From Ursus arctos (lineage: Eukaryota > Chordata > Mammalia > Carnivora > Ursidae), in NCBI RefSeq assembly GCF_023065955.2, contig NW_026623008.1, positions 22,874,001 to 22,938,000 on the forward strand: DNA of 64,000 nucleotides, written 5' to 3'. Shown here one piece after another: positions 11,950-25,257 of this stretch. Position numbers and translations under genes: made by a program. A model generated the notes under the pieces. The model was not told where the DNA came from. It made no database searches and worked only from the letters and a program-made list of their open reading frames with translations. The number at the start of each line of letters is the position of its first letter. The stretch's first letter is position 1.

Positions 11950-12125
11950 CTCATGCTAATGTCCTTAACCTTGATTTCATATTGCAGTCACCTACGGAAG
12001 CTTTAAAAAAATACTCATGCTCACCCCAGAGATTCCGATTTGACTGGCCTGGGGTGTGATCTAAGTATCTGGAGTTTTAAAGACTCCCCAGCTGATTCTA
12101 ATGTGCATTCAAGGTTAAAAGCCAC
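11950..12125 (+). repeat. MER5A-like hAT DNA transposon relic
   Basis: CACCCCAGAGATTCCGATTTG, CTGGGGTGTGATCTAAGTATC and CCAGCTGATTCTAATGTGCA follow the order of MER5A-type non-autonomous elements. The subfamily is from memory. Confidence 0.55.
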
Positions 12126-12159
12126 TACGACTACATTGTGGTGATGGGGTAAGAGCTCC

Positions 12160-12312
12160 AGCTAGGTTCACATTCTGGCTTTCCTACCTACTAGCTGGTT
12201 ATCTTGGGTGTTTCTTCTCTTTGAACCTGTTGCCCCGTTTGTGACAATCAAATGAGATAATGCATGTACAGCCCTAAGCCAGAAAGAACAGCTAAGTAAA
12301 TACTTAGGGGCA
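12160..12312 (+). repeat. MIR fragment
   Basis: CTACTAGCTGGTTATCTTGG, then CAAATGAGATAATGCATGTAC and AGCTAAGTAAATACTTAG, sense MIR. Confidence 0.65.
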
Positions 12313-12384
12313 GCTATTAACGAGTAAACAGAAGCCTCTGTGGCTCTCCTAGGAAAGGTTACAAGTCTCTGAGCCTGTGGAGCC

Positions 12385-12575
12385 GTGGCTTGCCAGCTTG
12401 CATCAGAATCACTTGCAGGGCTTGTAAAAACAAATCACCAAAGACTTCCTTCCCCCTAAATTTCCGGTGCAGTAGGTCTCAGGTGGGGCTCTAGAATGTG
12501 CATTTCTAGCGTATTCTGTCTCAGGTGATACTGCTGCCGCTGTCCCAGAGAGCACACTTCGAGAATCACTGTTCT
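12385..12575 (+). repeat. MER5A-like hAT relic
   Basis: GCTTGCATCAGAATCACTTG, GGTCTCAGGTGGGGCTCTAG, GAATGTGCATTTCTAG, TCAGGTGATACTGCTGC and GAGAATCACTG, the ordered blocks of a MER5A-like element. Confidence 0.65.
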
Positions 12576-12577
12576 GG

Positions 12578-12765
12578 AGCAGGGTTTCTCAAGAGCATCA
12601 CTGACATTTCGGAGCACCTAATTCTTCGAGCGATTCTGGCTCCTAGCCACTAGACGCACGTAGCATCCCTCCCTCTGCTTGTGACAATCAGAAGTCTCCA
12701 GACATTGCCAAATGTCCGTTGGGGGGCAAAACTGCTGAGTTGAGAACAACTGATCTAGAGGATAA
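12578..12765 (+). repeat. MER20-like hAT relic
   Basis: GCAGGGTTTCTCAAGAGCATC, CACTGACATTTCGGAGCACC, CTAGCCACTAGACGCACGTAG, TGACAATCAGAAGTCTCCAG, ACATTGCCAAATGTCC and TTGAGAACAACTG follow MER20-type order. MER20 elements have been reported near hormone-responsive enhancers in placental mammals; no such role is shown here. Confidence 0.65.
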
Positions 12766-13014
12766 AAGTTAAAGAAGATCTAAGAGTCTAGGTGGGTGTC
12801 AGAGGCAAGTGAAGAAAAGAAGTTGAAGCCTAGAAGAAAGGGAGTTTGGGAGAGCTCAGGGCTTGATGCAGAGGGGGTGGGTCTGGGATACTGAGACAAT
12901 TGACCAGAGGGCAGAGGGCAGGCTCAAAGCTCAGACTCGGCTTCATTTAGTCCCACAAGAATAGGGGCTGTCTTTTAAGTCTGGCCCCTTCTTTTGTCCT
13001 GGAACACAGCTGTC

Positions 13015-13066
13015 AAGCCCTAAAGTCTCTTGGAAAGAGCAAGCCCTAAAGTCTCTTGGAAAGAGC
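13015..13066. repeat. Perfect 26-bp tandem duplication
   Basis: The 26-base unit beginning AAGCCCTAAAGTCTCTTGG occurs twice head to tail with no mismatch (13015-13040, 13041-13066). Confidence 0.97.
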
Positions 13067-13952
13067 AATTCTGTCCTAACTCAAATGGCCTAATGGCCTT
13101 TCCCTACGGCTCCACTGGCTGCAGCCCCAAATTGCAGAGCTCTCTTTCTCGCACCTCAGTTTCCCGTCCACGCACTCCTGAGATATTAACCAGCAGCAGA
13201 CTCCAGGTCTATTTAGTGAGAAGCAAATAACTGGAATTTTGCTGTGAAGAAGCAACTCTGATCAGATTCCTGACCTGTCCAAATCCCCCTCCCTCAGAGC
13301 TCAGCCCACAAGACTCAACCACCCAGTGGGAAAAAAAGATTTGGCTCTTTAAGTGCCAATGGTATTAAGTGCTAGAGACTGTGGAAGTCATAAAGGGAAA
13401 TTAACTGAAAACCAGAGATGCCATTACTCATTCGGGAGCAATCTATCTCTCCCAAAGTGAGAATACAATTTGCACCCTCTGGGGATGTTTTATACTCAAA
13501 TCTTTATTCCCCAGGCTGGGGCCGCTATTCCCTTCAAATTCTAAATGGTGCTGCTATTTCCTGGTAATGGCTTCTATCCAGCCTGTGAAGAAGGCACTTG
13601 GGAGGGGCAAAGAGGCTGAGGTTAGAGGAAAGCCCTTGCAGTTTCCAGGGCCTTGGTTCCTCCCAGTCACAGCCAACTTCCCAAGGGACTGGTAGGCTTT
13701 GAAAGCGCAGTGCTAGGGTTCAAGTCTTGTTCTCCCCTAAGCCAAGAGAGAGACGGGGGTGGGGAGGGGCCTGGTGCTTGAGAGGGATTCAGGAGTAACG
13801 TATGAGAGTGCTACAGGTGTGAAGAGTAGCTTGCAAACCATTTTTGGCCAAACCTGTTCTGGTTAAAGGCATAACCTTCTGTATAATTATTGCTCATGCC
13901 GGAAATCTGAGTCACCATTTCCTGTGAAGATCCCTCTATAGTTTGTGTATGT

Positions 13953-14132
13953 TTTAAAAAAATATTTATTTGACACAGAGAGAGATAGTGAGAGAGAGCA
14001 TAAGCAGGGGGAGCGGCAGGCAGAGGGAGAGGGAGAAGCAGGCTCCCCACTGAGCAAGGAGCCTGATGTGGGACTCCATTCCAGGACCCTGGGATCATGA
14101 CCTGAGCCGAAGGCAGAGCCACCCGGGAGGCC
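13953..14132 (-). mobile_element. Can-SINE with deleted head
   Basis: AAATATTTATTTGACACAGAG start, GGGGGAGCGGCAGGCAGAGG middle, ends GCCACCCGGGAGGCCC. Part of the head is missing (GGCAGA joins directly to GCCACCC). TATAGTTTGTGT flanks both sides (13938-13949, 14134-14145). Confidence 0.88.
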
Positions 14133-15526
14133 CTATAGTTTGTGTTTTAAAGGCTCTGAGCAGTTCTGCAGTAAAGAAACTGATTGTACTTTAACCTAGT
14201 TTTCCCCAAACTTATCTGAGCATGGGCTCTTCATATACCAATGTCCCTAACGTATTGGGGAAACTGTCCTGTGCAATATACTTTAGGAAACCTTAACCTA
14301 TAGGATCTTGTACATGAAGGACAAACTCACCAGGATTTGGCTCCAACTTAACTCTGCAACTTTCCTGTCCCCCCCTCTGACCAAGCTGAAATTCTTTTAG
14401 TTCAGGAAATGCACTAAGCTTTCAAGCTTGGGCCTGCAGTTTCTTGGAATGCACATGTTCTTTGTCCACTTGGCAATGCCCTTACCCATTCTCTAAGTTC
14501 CAATCTGAGCATGATCCCATCACCTGTGAGACTTCCTGAACTCCGGTGGGCAAAATAAATTACTTTGTTTCCAGTGCACTTTATTCAAATTTCATTCACT
14601 CTATTAATAAAGTAATTGGTTTGACAGCTTTACCATCCTGTTGGTTCCTTCATTAAGGACTTAAATAAATCTTGGACGTGTGCTCACTTAAAACTATCCT
14701 CTCTCCCTTACAACTTGAGATAAACAAATGATTCGGGTTTGGGAGGTAAATGTATAAAACCAAACATGTTCCAAACGGGGTAGATGTGAAGACCTCTGGG
14801 TTGAGACAGGAGGTTCCGAGAAGACACACCCCGTGTCCCCGTGCCAGATGGGATTCGTCAGTGCCAGTGTGTGTGCTGGGCGCAGTCATCCAGTGATCCA
14901 GGGAGACAGTAACCTGTTTTGAGGGTAAAAAGCAACTAATAGCATTTCTTAATGTCCCTGTCAGTTTAGGTAAGACAGACAAGGAAGCAGAAGCACGAAA
15001 AAGACCCCGACGATGTCATGGTTCAGTTACACCACAACTTGCTCATCTTCCTTCTGAGTTAAGTTTGCCGCAGCATTCCAGCCGGCCGCTCCTACTGGCT
15101 GAGGCTGCTCCCCATCAAATGCCCACTTTAGGGACCCTGACTGCAGGGACCGCTGCTCAGAACAGTGCTTTTGGCAGGAGGCAGAGTAGAAACAGATCCT
15201 GTTCATTAAAGATCATGTCAAAGTATACAAAAACTAGGTTCTTTTAGACTTTATCACCTCTTGACTGCTACGTGTCTAGTAGGAGAGAAATTTTTATGGA
15301 TAATTATTCTCTGGGAATAGATCTTCATGGGAGTAAATCTAAGAAGATGAAAAGGGGTGGGGGGAAGCCCTAAACATCCCTGTAAACAGCATCTTGGAAG
15401 TTTAAATGGATTGTATCCACCTGGCCACATCATGCCCAGTTCAGATTTATAGTGATCAACGTTCAAAGACAAGACAGCAATAAATCCAATCCACATGGCT
15501 CTTGTAAAAAGGCATCTATTTGGTTT

Positions 15527-15532
15527 TTTAAT
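15527..15532 (-). terminator. SNRNP40: Candidate SNRNP40 polyadenylation signal (ATTAAA)
   Basis: On the minus strand ATTAAA lies about 450 nt past the stop. It is followed after about 50 nt by a T/GT-rich stretch (TTTATTGCTGTCTTGTC), as expected for a cleavage site near 15.5 kb. A canonical AATAAA occurs only farther out at 14585-14580, so a longer 3' UTR is an alternative. The 3' UTR contains a long U-run on the transcript (15702-15742). Confidence 0.4.
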
Positions 15533-15978
15533 ACAAAATGACTCAGAGAAACACAGAAAGAAAAATATCATACAAGCCAGTTATTGAATTAAAAAAAATC
15601 CCCACAAATAAATTTCAGTCACATTCCCTGTTTTCGGTCTGGATCAGGAAACAGGAAACTACAAACCAACCCATGTCTGTCTCTTTGAAGAAATCTTACT
15701 TTTAAAAAAAAGAAAAAAAAAAAAAAAAAAAAGAGGAAAAAACCCAAACAGTCCCTGAAATCTGGCCGGTGGTTTTTGGAGGCCACCATCAGCTTGCCTT
15801 AATCATCCTGGTGGAATGGGATACCAGTGGTTGCTGGAATACGGCCACCTCCTCCTTGCTCTTTGTTAGGAATGATCTTCATCCAAAGGGAGGCTGCTGG
15901 CCTGGGCACCGTTGGATGCCACTTATGCCGCCTGAGGTCTCAGGGTCAAGCAGCCGTCGGCTCTTCCATTCCGTATCT

Positions 15979-16028
15979 TCACTGAATCTCCCCCATATAC
16001 AGTCTCTTGTCGCTGGATGCTGAGAGAA
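15979..16028 (-). CDS. SNRNP40: SNRNP40 exon 10 (C-terminus and stop)
   Basis: Acceptor CACCTCAG|TTCTC. The exon encodes LSASSDKRLYMGEIQ then TGA, completing the split Ile codon from exon 9 and the seventh WD40 blade. Confidence 0.95.
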
Positions 16029-19000
16029 CTGAGGTGAAGAGAATGGAGAAGATAACGGGAACTAATGAAGGCTCAAGGAGACTTGGTGCTCAAGGGCTCT
16101 TGTGTCAAGAGCCAATTTTGGTATAAAAGAGCAATTGGATTTAGCTTAAATTCCCCTCGTCTTCAACACTAGTCACAGGAAACTGTAGCCTGGCTTTTCA
16201 ATCCAAGTCCTCTTGAAACCACAAGGGTGGCCTGTGCTATGGGAAATGCATTATCAGGGTCTAAACCCTGATGTCCCATGTCAGCCAAACCCTGTGAAAA
16301 AGACCTTCTCAGCCATTCTAGGGAAGAATCAATGTCTGTGCCAGTCATTTTGTAAATGTGTTTCTGGTTGTTATAGTTAGCCCTGGAGAGAGTTACATTC
16401 TCTCCTTAAATTCAAGGCCCCCTGTTTAATTAGCCAGTCAATAAAATGTTAAGTTGCAATTTATAGCTGAATATTAAGAAATATTATGTATCCAAATACA
16501 TCACTGAAACACAGACTTGAAGCACGTAAACTCAAGAGAACTAGAAAGAGATTAACCAGTCTCCCTCTGCGATTAAGAAGAAAATGGAACATGTTTTTCC
16601 CATCACCATTTAAAACCATGAAGAGACTGTCAATAACAGCCATAAAGACTACATGGAAACACATACAACAGATACCCACCTCTGCCTTTGTATTTCCAGG
16701 GCCCCTTTAGGGAGATTCCCACAGTTTCCCTTTCCCCAAAGTCAGGACAGACTTACTGATGGGCTCATCGGGGTGGAAAGCCACTTCATTGATGGAGCCA
16801 GCGTGTCCGGGCAGCTTATACAAAATCCTCCGGCTTGTGGTATCCCACACGTACACAAATCTGCAAGGTATCATAAGGAGCAACGCTAAAGCTACCTAGA
16901 GCTGAGGGGAGGGTAGAGGCATGGCTTTTTAAGAGAAATGGAAGCAAAGATTTACTTATTTACCCCATATTTACCGAACCGTGTTCTGGCATTTAGAAAC
17001 TAGAAATACAGATTCTGAATAAGGGACGGACCCTGCCCTTGAGTAGCTGAACAGAGATACAGGAGTAACTAAAACTATAAGCATTACTGGTATTTCAAGC
17101 AGAAGCTTTTGTGATGGGAAAGAACATGGAGAAGAAAGACAGTTTTTCCTACGGTCCCCACACAGAAATCTTCAAAGAGCACCTGATACTCAGCCAGGAG
17201 GTCTCACAGGTAACCCAACTCGCGGCGGGCTGGGGGCCTAGGCCGCAGATCCACTGGAGCTTGTACTGCCTTCAAATCACAGAGCCCAGAGAAGGGACAG
17301 AAAATTTCTGCGATATAACACAACCCAAATACATACTTGACCCAATCTTGCACTGAATTCATGGGAATCCCATGACCAGGCCAGCTAGTCTGAACTCATT
17401 TTACAGATACGAAAGCTAAGGTATAGTGACTCTTCCAAGGTGACAACAGTTCATCAGTGGCTCAGTGGCAGCACTAAAACAAGAACTCTGAATATATTCC
17501 AGGATTCGCCTTTCTCTTACCACCCTCAAACATCTTCTACTTCCCCTCACCCCTCAGAAGTTCTTTTGACTGTCAACGTTGCTTGGGTCACTTTGGGCTG
17601 AAGGGTAAAATAACGAGACACGATCTTCATATGACCACGCAAAAACAATCTGTTGGTAAATTTAAAGGGCTGGTGGTTTTCAAGCAAGTTATAAACATTA
17701 TTCGCAATTTGTTTTGTTAAGTCAACACCTAAAAGGGTACAGTCACCAGTACGTGATTATAAAATGCCTGGTGCTGATGCGGCATTACACTTTTGGACTA
17801 TCGCACCGTTTAGCTCTCAAGGACTAGACTCCATAGGAACGAAATAAAACTTCCAAGCAAGATGGAGGGAAGCAGGAAGCCCATCTGTCTCCAGACTCCT
17901 TGGCTCTGATGTTCATGCTCTCCCTATGGTCTTCTTTCTTGCTGTGCGCAAATAATGCTCTCACGAACCCAGCCCAGGATGATACGGCAGAGTAACAAAG
18001 TCTGAGCTCAGGAGTCCGAAAGACCCGGGCTCAAGTCTCAGGCACCCAGTTACTCATTAAGTAACCTTAGACGAGTCTGTAACTTCTCTTGAGCTCCTCT
18101 CTCCTTAATCGCGATGCTGGAGATCACACTGAGCCTGCAGCTTGGTTGGGAGGTATGGTGAGACGATGGATGCGAAGCATGTGGCACACAGAACGACAGC
18201 TGTTGTGATGACGAATACATTCATCCTCACAACAGCCGGACATGAAGACAATAGGCTGACTCACTCACTCATGGCAGACAGACTGACCAGTCTTCCCACA
18301 GTCCTGGATGGGAACTGTTGAAGGGTTTTGATTTTGAACATGAGGAGGGAGGTGATTTGCAAGTAGAGAGGGGAAACTTGCCAAATCCAGGCCAAGCTGA
18401 AAAACAATTTTCTGAGGATACATTTCCCAGGCACATAAAAGCCAGCCGAACCCCAGATCTCCAAGGGTTTACTTGAAGGCCTCACTCTCCATGGCCACCA
18501 ATTAGATGCTAAATTTAGAGGGGTTCCTTGTCCTCCCCTTACTTGGCACGGCCACATTCAGCAGGAACCAGGTTCCTTATATAACAGAGCTGCCTGTTGA
18601 CTTGGGGCTAATTGGCGAGGTGGCCTGTGAAACGTCGCCAACCCCAGCAGGGAGACACACAGCCTGTGCCCAGACCAGAGCCATGAGGCCCACATGTCAG
18701 GTTTAAAGGAACAGTGGGGAGGGAAAGAGGGAAGAGGACACTGAAAGTCAGAAAGGGCCAATGGCAGAAACAAACTGCTCAGAAGAAAAGCTTAGGCAAA
18801 TATCATTTGAAAGCTTAACTACATAAAAAAGATATCTGCTGAAAATGATGTAAAAACACTTAGAACGGTTCTTACTCTTCCAGAATGCACCTTAGGCTGT
18901 GGGCCTGTTTCTTAAGGCCTTCCTTAGCAACCTGACTACTGAAAATTCCTTAGATTCCCTCCGTAAGGCAGCTTTCTACACCACAAGGATGTAAACCATC

Positions 19001-22000
19001 AATGTGGCACTGTTTGACCTGGACCCTTGACCCCCAGAAAACACCTTACTACTTGTCCTTTTATCCCAGCATTCAAATTGTCAGGGGAAAAAAAAAGTGG
19101 ACTCTGGAATCTTCAGATATGTTCAGCATTGTTCACAAGCAACAAGGTGTGGGAACAGACCAAGGTGAGGTTTCTCTATGGCTGTGCTAGGGTCCCAAAT
19201 AGAGGAGAAAACTCTGAAACATGCCGAGAGCCCAAGCTAGTCCAGGAAAGGCCTCATGTTTATAAGATGGTGCCTGTTTTAGAAGGGTAGTAGGAAACTC
19301 TCTAAGTGGAGAGAAAGATGGGGTTAAGCTAAAAAGGGTTAGGACGTCTCCCAGTGGAAGCTAAACCCAGAGTCTGACATCAGAGTGCCTTATCATTCTT
19401 CACCATTCTGCACCTGTGGGCATGGCACCTGCATCCCCACTTCTGACTCCCTCCCAAGGACAGGTCGCCATAGACAGACCGAATGCAGCAACATCAGACA
19501 GAAGAATTCTCTCCCTTCTCTTTTTTTTTTTTAAAGATTTTATTTATTTATTTGAGAGACAGCGTGACAGAGAGAGAGCAAGAGCAGAAGGGAGGGGCAG
19601 AAGGAGAGGGAGAAGCAGACTCTCCACTGAGCAGGGAGCCTGATACGGGGCTTGATCCCAGAATCCTGGGATCACGACCCAAGCAGAAGGTGGACACTTA
19701 GCTGACTGAGCCACCCAGGCGCCTCATCTCCCTTCTCTTTCTAATTCATCAGCAAATGGCTGAGCCAGTTTAAACTGACAACTAGGAAAGTATCACAGTC
19801 TCTGAATTCAGTTTGGGATTGGAAAATACCTAGCTCACATGCTGCCACAACCCACATCTAGCAATCATGGCGCTTTTCCTATTGTACCCACACCCTGCTC
19901 TGAACCATCCTGAACACGGGCAGCCATTACCAACAGCTGAGTTGATATGCAGGCTAAGGTGTGACTGTCATCCTCGAGCTAGGAATTCATTCATGTAATA
20001 TTCACTAAGTGCTCAGAACAGGTCAAATACCGCTCTGGGTTCCAGATGACTAAGACTCATTCCCTGACCTCTGGCAGCAAAAAATTTAGTGAGGGTGCCC
20101 CACTGTTTGTCTTACTGTAAAATGTAATGAATGCTGGTAAAGGTTAGATGTGTAAGGTGTGACAACAGTGCAGAGTAGAGAGATAGTGCTACCCCGCAGG
20201 AAAGGGAGAGAGGGGGCCGGGGAAAGTTTACAGACAGAACACAGAGGTGATTTCTAGAGAGATACAAAAGTCTAGAGAATGGAGAAGAGGCGACAGGAGA
20301 GAGAAGCCTGGAGGCACAAGGGGTGTTAGGACAGGGAAAGTTCCATGTGAGTGAAGTCCTGTGGCAATGGTGGGAGAGGTGAGTACACAACACGTATGTG
20401 AATGAGCTGAAACACAGCAGAAGAATCTGATGAAGGAAACTGGGGCCGGGAGGAGTCTAGATTTTACTTTGATGGCAAAGGGAACCCAACAGAAGTGAAG
20501 AAAGTGTTTAACCTCCAGGTCAAAAATGTATCCACGGAGCAGAAATGATGTGCTTGTCTGATGTGATCTTCAAGCCCCGCACACTGCACACGGCCAGCCT
20601 CCTCTCTGAGGACAGCTATAACGGTGTCCGCTCCAGCTCACTATCGACACTTAATGCATTACACACGACAAGGTACCGCGGAGCCATCATTCTTCCCCTC
20701 GCACCCGGTAATCCTTACCTGTCAGCTGAACCAGCTGCTATCTTGCTTCCATCAGGTGACCAAGAGCATCTCAGAAGATTCTATAAAGATGAATAAGCAG
20801 GAATTCAATGAATACAATAATGTATCAAACCCCTCTTTATTAGACTATAAAATCACGAAAACTTTAAATTTCTGTCTTTCTTTTTTTTTGAGGGGAGGAA
20901 GGGGAAGAGGGAGAGAGAACATCTTAAGCAGGTTCCACGCCTAGTGCGCGGCCCACTGTAGGGCTTGATCCCACAACCCTGAGATCATCATCTGAGTCGA
21001 AATCAAGAGTCGGACGCTTAACCCACTGAGCCACCCAGGCGCCCTCAGACTTTAAATTCTGTGGCCTTTATTCTCTTTATTCTGTGGCATAAGAACCATA
21101 CTTTATTTCATGTAACATACAAACCAACTGTAGAAAATGCTTAATTTACAGTAAATTAAGAGTAGGCCCGGCAACAAAATTTTATTCTGCCTAAAATGGA
21201 GGCTCCCTTTGCTCCATTTATTTTGATCCTCATTAATAATTTTATTTTGAAGGAAAATAAAAATAAAACCAAACTCAACAAAAAATAAGATTTGATTTAT
21301 TAAAAAAAATTTTTTTTTAGATTTTATTTATTTGGGAGAGAGAGTGAGAGAGAGAGAAAGAGTGGGGAGAGGGGCAGAGAGAGAAGCAGACTCCCTGCAG
21401 AGCAGGGAGCCCAATGCAGAACTCGATCCCAGGACCCTGGGATCATGACCTGAGCCAAAGGCAGACACTTAACTGACTGAGCCACCCAGGCGCCCTAAGA
21501 TTTGATTTATAAAGTGAAACTTAATCAAACAGACTCTCGAAAGAAAACCATACGTCTCTATTAACAAATTATCTGGAGGAGAAGCTGCTATCAAGAGCTG
21601 ACCTAGGACTTGAGAGTACAGAAAAAATTTCTCTCAAACTTTGGGCCATGGTCCTTACTGAGGAGAGGAATGTATTCTCAGGGCCCTAAGAGCTGGTCAC
21701 TGGGAAGGTAAGAGCCAGGAAGTCTGGGTTCCATATGGAACACTGACTCGAGGGTCAAAGTTTCTAAGGAACTAAAAGGATAAGATTATCTTGTTGAAGT
21801 CAGAAATCTTAAATTAATCTTAAAATCTTAAAAAAAAGAGGGTCCCATCACTATCTACCTATGTGACTGTCTTCATCCCTATGCTTCAATTAATTTTATT
21901 TCTGGCAAGAACAATTTTGATGGAGAAGAGTGTTAACTGGAATGCAGCCCCTTCTTCGCAGAGCTACTGCCCTCTTTTTTTTTTTAAAGATTTTATTTAT

Positions 22001-25000
22001 TCGACAGAGATAGAGACAGCCAGCGAGAGAGGGAACACAAGCAGGGGGAGTGGGAGAGGAAGAAGCAGGCTCATAGCAGAAGAGCCTGATGTGGGGCTCG
22101 ATCCCATAACGCCGGGATCACGCCCTGAGCCGAAGGCAGACGCTTAACAACTGAGCCACCCAGGCGCCCCTACTGCTCTCTATCCTTAGCAACCCCCCCC
22201 CGAAGTGAGATATAAGTGACATAGAATGTTGTTTTAGTTTAGGTGTACAACATAATGATTTGATGTATATAAATATTGGTCTTAGCACCATCTCAAATGT
22301 ATCTTTGGGTCAAACAGACTCAAACAGACAGTAAAATAGACAGTAAAACTCCTCTATGCAGAACTCACCTTCTCAAAGTTGTGCACATTTCCTTGAAATA
22401 TCTTCACACACCTCTCTTTGGGAGCAAATGGCCGGACATCCCAGACCCGCACTATAAACAGAGCAAAACAGTTATGGGCCAGAGGCCTCCTGAAAATCCA
22501 GCTGGAATCAGTGTCATGTCAATGACAAATGCTGTTTTTCCTGGGCGAACGAAGGCCAACACGGTTTATTATAAGGTAGATGGTAAGGCTCTTTTTTTTC
22601 GCCCTAAAGACATAAAATGCATTCAAATTCCATTAACGGGGTCTAAGGACACAGTGGAAAGTGGAGGGGGCAGGAAGGGGAAATGCCAAATGCATTGTTG
22701 GGGGTTTGCAACAGAAAGTAGCTGGGTGTGACATTAATTTCAACTAAACATTGGCAAATGATTCCTCTGCCAACCCAAAAAAGCCACATCTAACAAAGCC
22801 TTAATATGACAATCTAAAAACCACTGACTATTGTGACAATCTATAGGACTGTCACAATACTCAGGACTAATTTTGCTCATAGGGACACCTGACAGTCTAA
22901 ACTTGAGCAAGGTCAAATATACTGAGTACTAATAATTAGAAAAAGGGAACTCTGATTCTCATTCTAGCTCTGTTACACGTATGGGTGGTATCAGGTAAAA
23001 AGTGAGGTTATGTTTTGCTCTCCTCCGTAAAATGAGAATACTACTTGTTTTTTTTCTTTTTTACAAGAATACTTTAAGGATCAAATAAGACGATACATGT
23101 GATAGGGCTCTAAAAGAGTGGAGGTAATAGACAAAAATAAGGATTTTGTAATTTTATTATATAGCCATAACAAAAAATTATTATTATTATTATTTTAAAG
23201 ATTTTATTTATTTATTTGACAGAGATAGAGACAGCCAGCGAGAGAGGGAACACAAGCAGGGGGAGTGGGAGAGGAAGAAGCAGGCTCATAGCGGAGGAGC
23301 CTGATGTGGGGCTTGATCCCATAACGCCGGGATCACGCCCTGAGCCAAAGGCAGACGCTTAACCGCTGTGCCACCCAGGCGCCCCAAAAAATTCTTATTA
23401 TTTTAATAACCATTTAGGGAACCTCATCTTTCCTTACTGTGAACAATGCTAGAACTAGTCAATGGTAAATACATGAAAATCAGGATATAAACACGCATGG
23501 TAAGCAGTGGCTATAGCTGTTGTTAATAAGTGCTATATCAATAGTGGAATTCAAGTGATGTCATTTTAACTGAGTGTAATAAACGTAACAGTCCTAGGAT
23601 TCAGATAGGCAGAGAAACTGAAGATAGGTGTGAAAGTGCTATGGAGCTGAGAATACAGCCAGAAAGTAAGGGTGTTCATTCATTCAAGAACTACTTATTT
23701 GGCTCCTGCTGAGCGCTGGGCGCAGTCTTCATTACAAAATGTCAGTGAAAGCATTTCAGTTTCTGACAAGCCTATGAACTTGTACATCAGAGGGGGGGCA
23801 TCTCTAAGCTCTCCCAATACTAAGCATATAATCTACCCTCCTTTTTGTTATAGTAAACCCATCCTCCCACGGGGCAACTCAAAAACAAGCAGAGAAGAGT
23901 CTGTTTGTGTGAATGCAGAATGTTGCAATGTTTTATGGGGCATTTCCCATCCCACCAGCGCTTTGGAGCGGGGAGGACACACTGGCAGAAAGAGTGCAAC
24001 TATACCAACGGCTCTACTCATCATTCAAGTCCGGTGCTCTCTACAGTGCTCGAGAACTGCTTTGGATGGATCCCAACAAACTAATAATCACCAAGAATTT
24101 CTAGTACACTGCCTGGCTCCACAGCATACCAGAGCTGAAATAGGTCTTAAAAGCTATATGCAAAGATGCCTGGCGATTAGATGGCATATCTGGGACTAGA
24201 ATCCTGGCTTCTTGACAATATCTTCTAAAGCTTTTTCTATTACAATGTGTTCTCCCAACTGCCCTGGCAGAAACCTGTGAACCACCCCGACTCTTTCCTT
24301 GGGTCCACATTTATCTCAGTACACATTTCTAGCACCCAATGCCCGCTTTCCGTGCGGTCCACAGTGTCTGGGCCCTTGGAGAGCTTTCCTTTCCATAGTT
24401 ACCTGTATTGTCCATTGCATTGGACAAGAGATAAGAGCCTTCAGAACTTAAACTCAGGCCAGTCACTGAATCTGCATGGCCTCTCATGGTGTAGGTTAGC
24501 TTGTTTTGGCGCAAGTCCCAGACCTATAAAAACAAAAAGGTGCCCCCAGAAATCAAATTGAGAACAGCAAAGAAACATAGTTACTAACGAGTCAACTGCC
24601 TGGAGAAACTGGTATCCCTTCTCAATCTAGCTGTGGACCCAGTATTTAGCACAAAATAGAGGATTTCTGTCAAGAGGAAAAAAGACTCTTGTCTTTTTTT
24701 AAATTTCTTTTAGAGAGAGGGCATGAGTGGGGGTGAGGGAAAGGGAAAGAGAACCTTTTTCTTTTTTCTTTTTTAAGATTTTATTTATTTGACTGAGAGA
24801 GTGAGAGACAGAGCACAAGCAGGGGGTGTGACAGGCAGAGGGGAGAGGGAGAAGCAGGCTCCCCACTGAGCAGGGAGCCCCAAGCGGGACTCCATCCCAG
24901 GACCCTGGGATCATGACCTGAGCCGAAGGCAGATGATCAACCAACTGAGCCACCCAGGCGTCCCGGAAAGAGAGAATCTTAAGCAGACTCCACACCCAGT

Positions 25001-25168
25001 GCAGAACTGGAGCCTGACGTGGGGCTCAATCTCACGACCCTGAGATCACAATCTGAGCCAAAATCAAGAGTCGGATACTTAACCGAGCCATCCAGTTGCC
25101 CCTCTTGCTTTTCCAAAAAGGGAGTCAAACTTACTATGTCTGACTAAAGGGCTATAAACTTATATAAC

Positions 25169-25257
<89 letters not shown>

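Larger units (their letters stand above)
4300..15500. other. Intergenic region NKAIN1-SNRNP40
   Basis: No exon-like coding sequence was recognised between the NKAIN1 CpG island and the SNRNP40 3' end. The region carries MIR, L2, MER5A-like and MER20-like relics, six Can-SINEs, a TTC microsatellite and a 26-bp tandem duplication, listed separately. Stretches 7.8-8.5 kb, 9.4-10.5 kb and 14.15-15.5 kb show nothing I can name. Confidence 0.6.
16861..20718 (-). other. SNRNP40: SNRNP40 intron 8
   Basis: GTAAGG donor and CAG acceptor. It carries two MIR fragments, one Can-SINE and an L2 piece. 18.2-19.5 kb shows nothing recognisable. Confidence 0.9.
20781..22368 (-). other. SNRNP40: SNRNP40 intron 7
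   Basis: GTGAGT donor, TAG acceptor. It contains three antisense Can-SINEs and a short L1-like piece. Confidence 0.9.

Noticed and set aside
15702..15742. A-rich tract as a possible retrocopy tail
   Set aside because: It lies in the SNRNP40 3' UTR on the opposite strand, has no preceding AATAAA at the right distance and no flanking duplications.
22276..22731. 151-codon plus-strand frame across SNRNP40 exon 7
   Set aside because: It is antisense to a well-supported exon and shows no family features.
23672..24199. 175-codon plus-strand frame in SNRNP40 intron 6
   Set aside because: No recognisable protein family, and parts resemble L2 and MIR relics; length is within chance for 64 kb.
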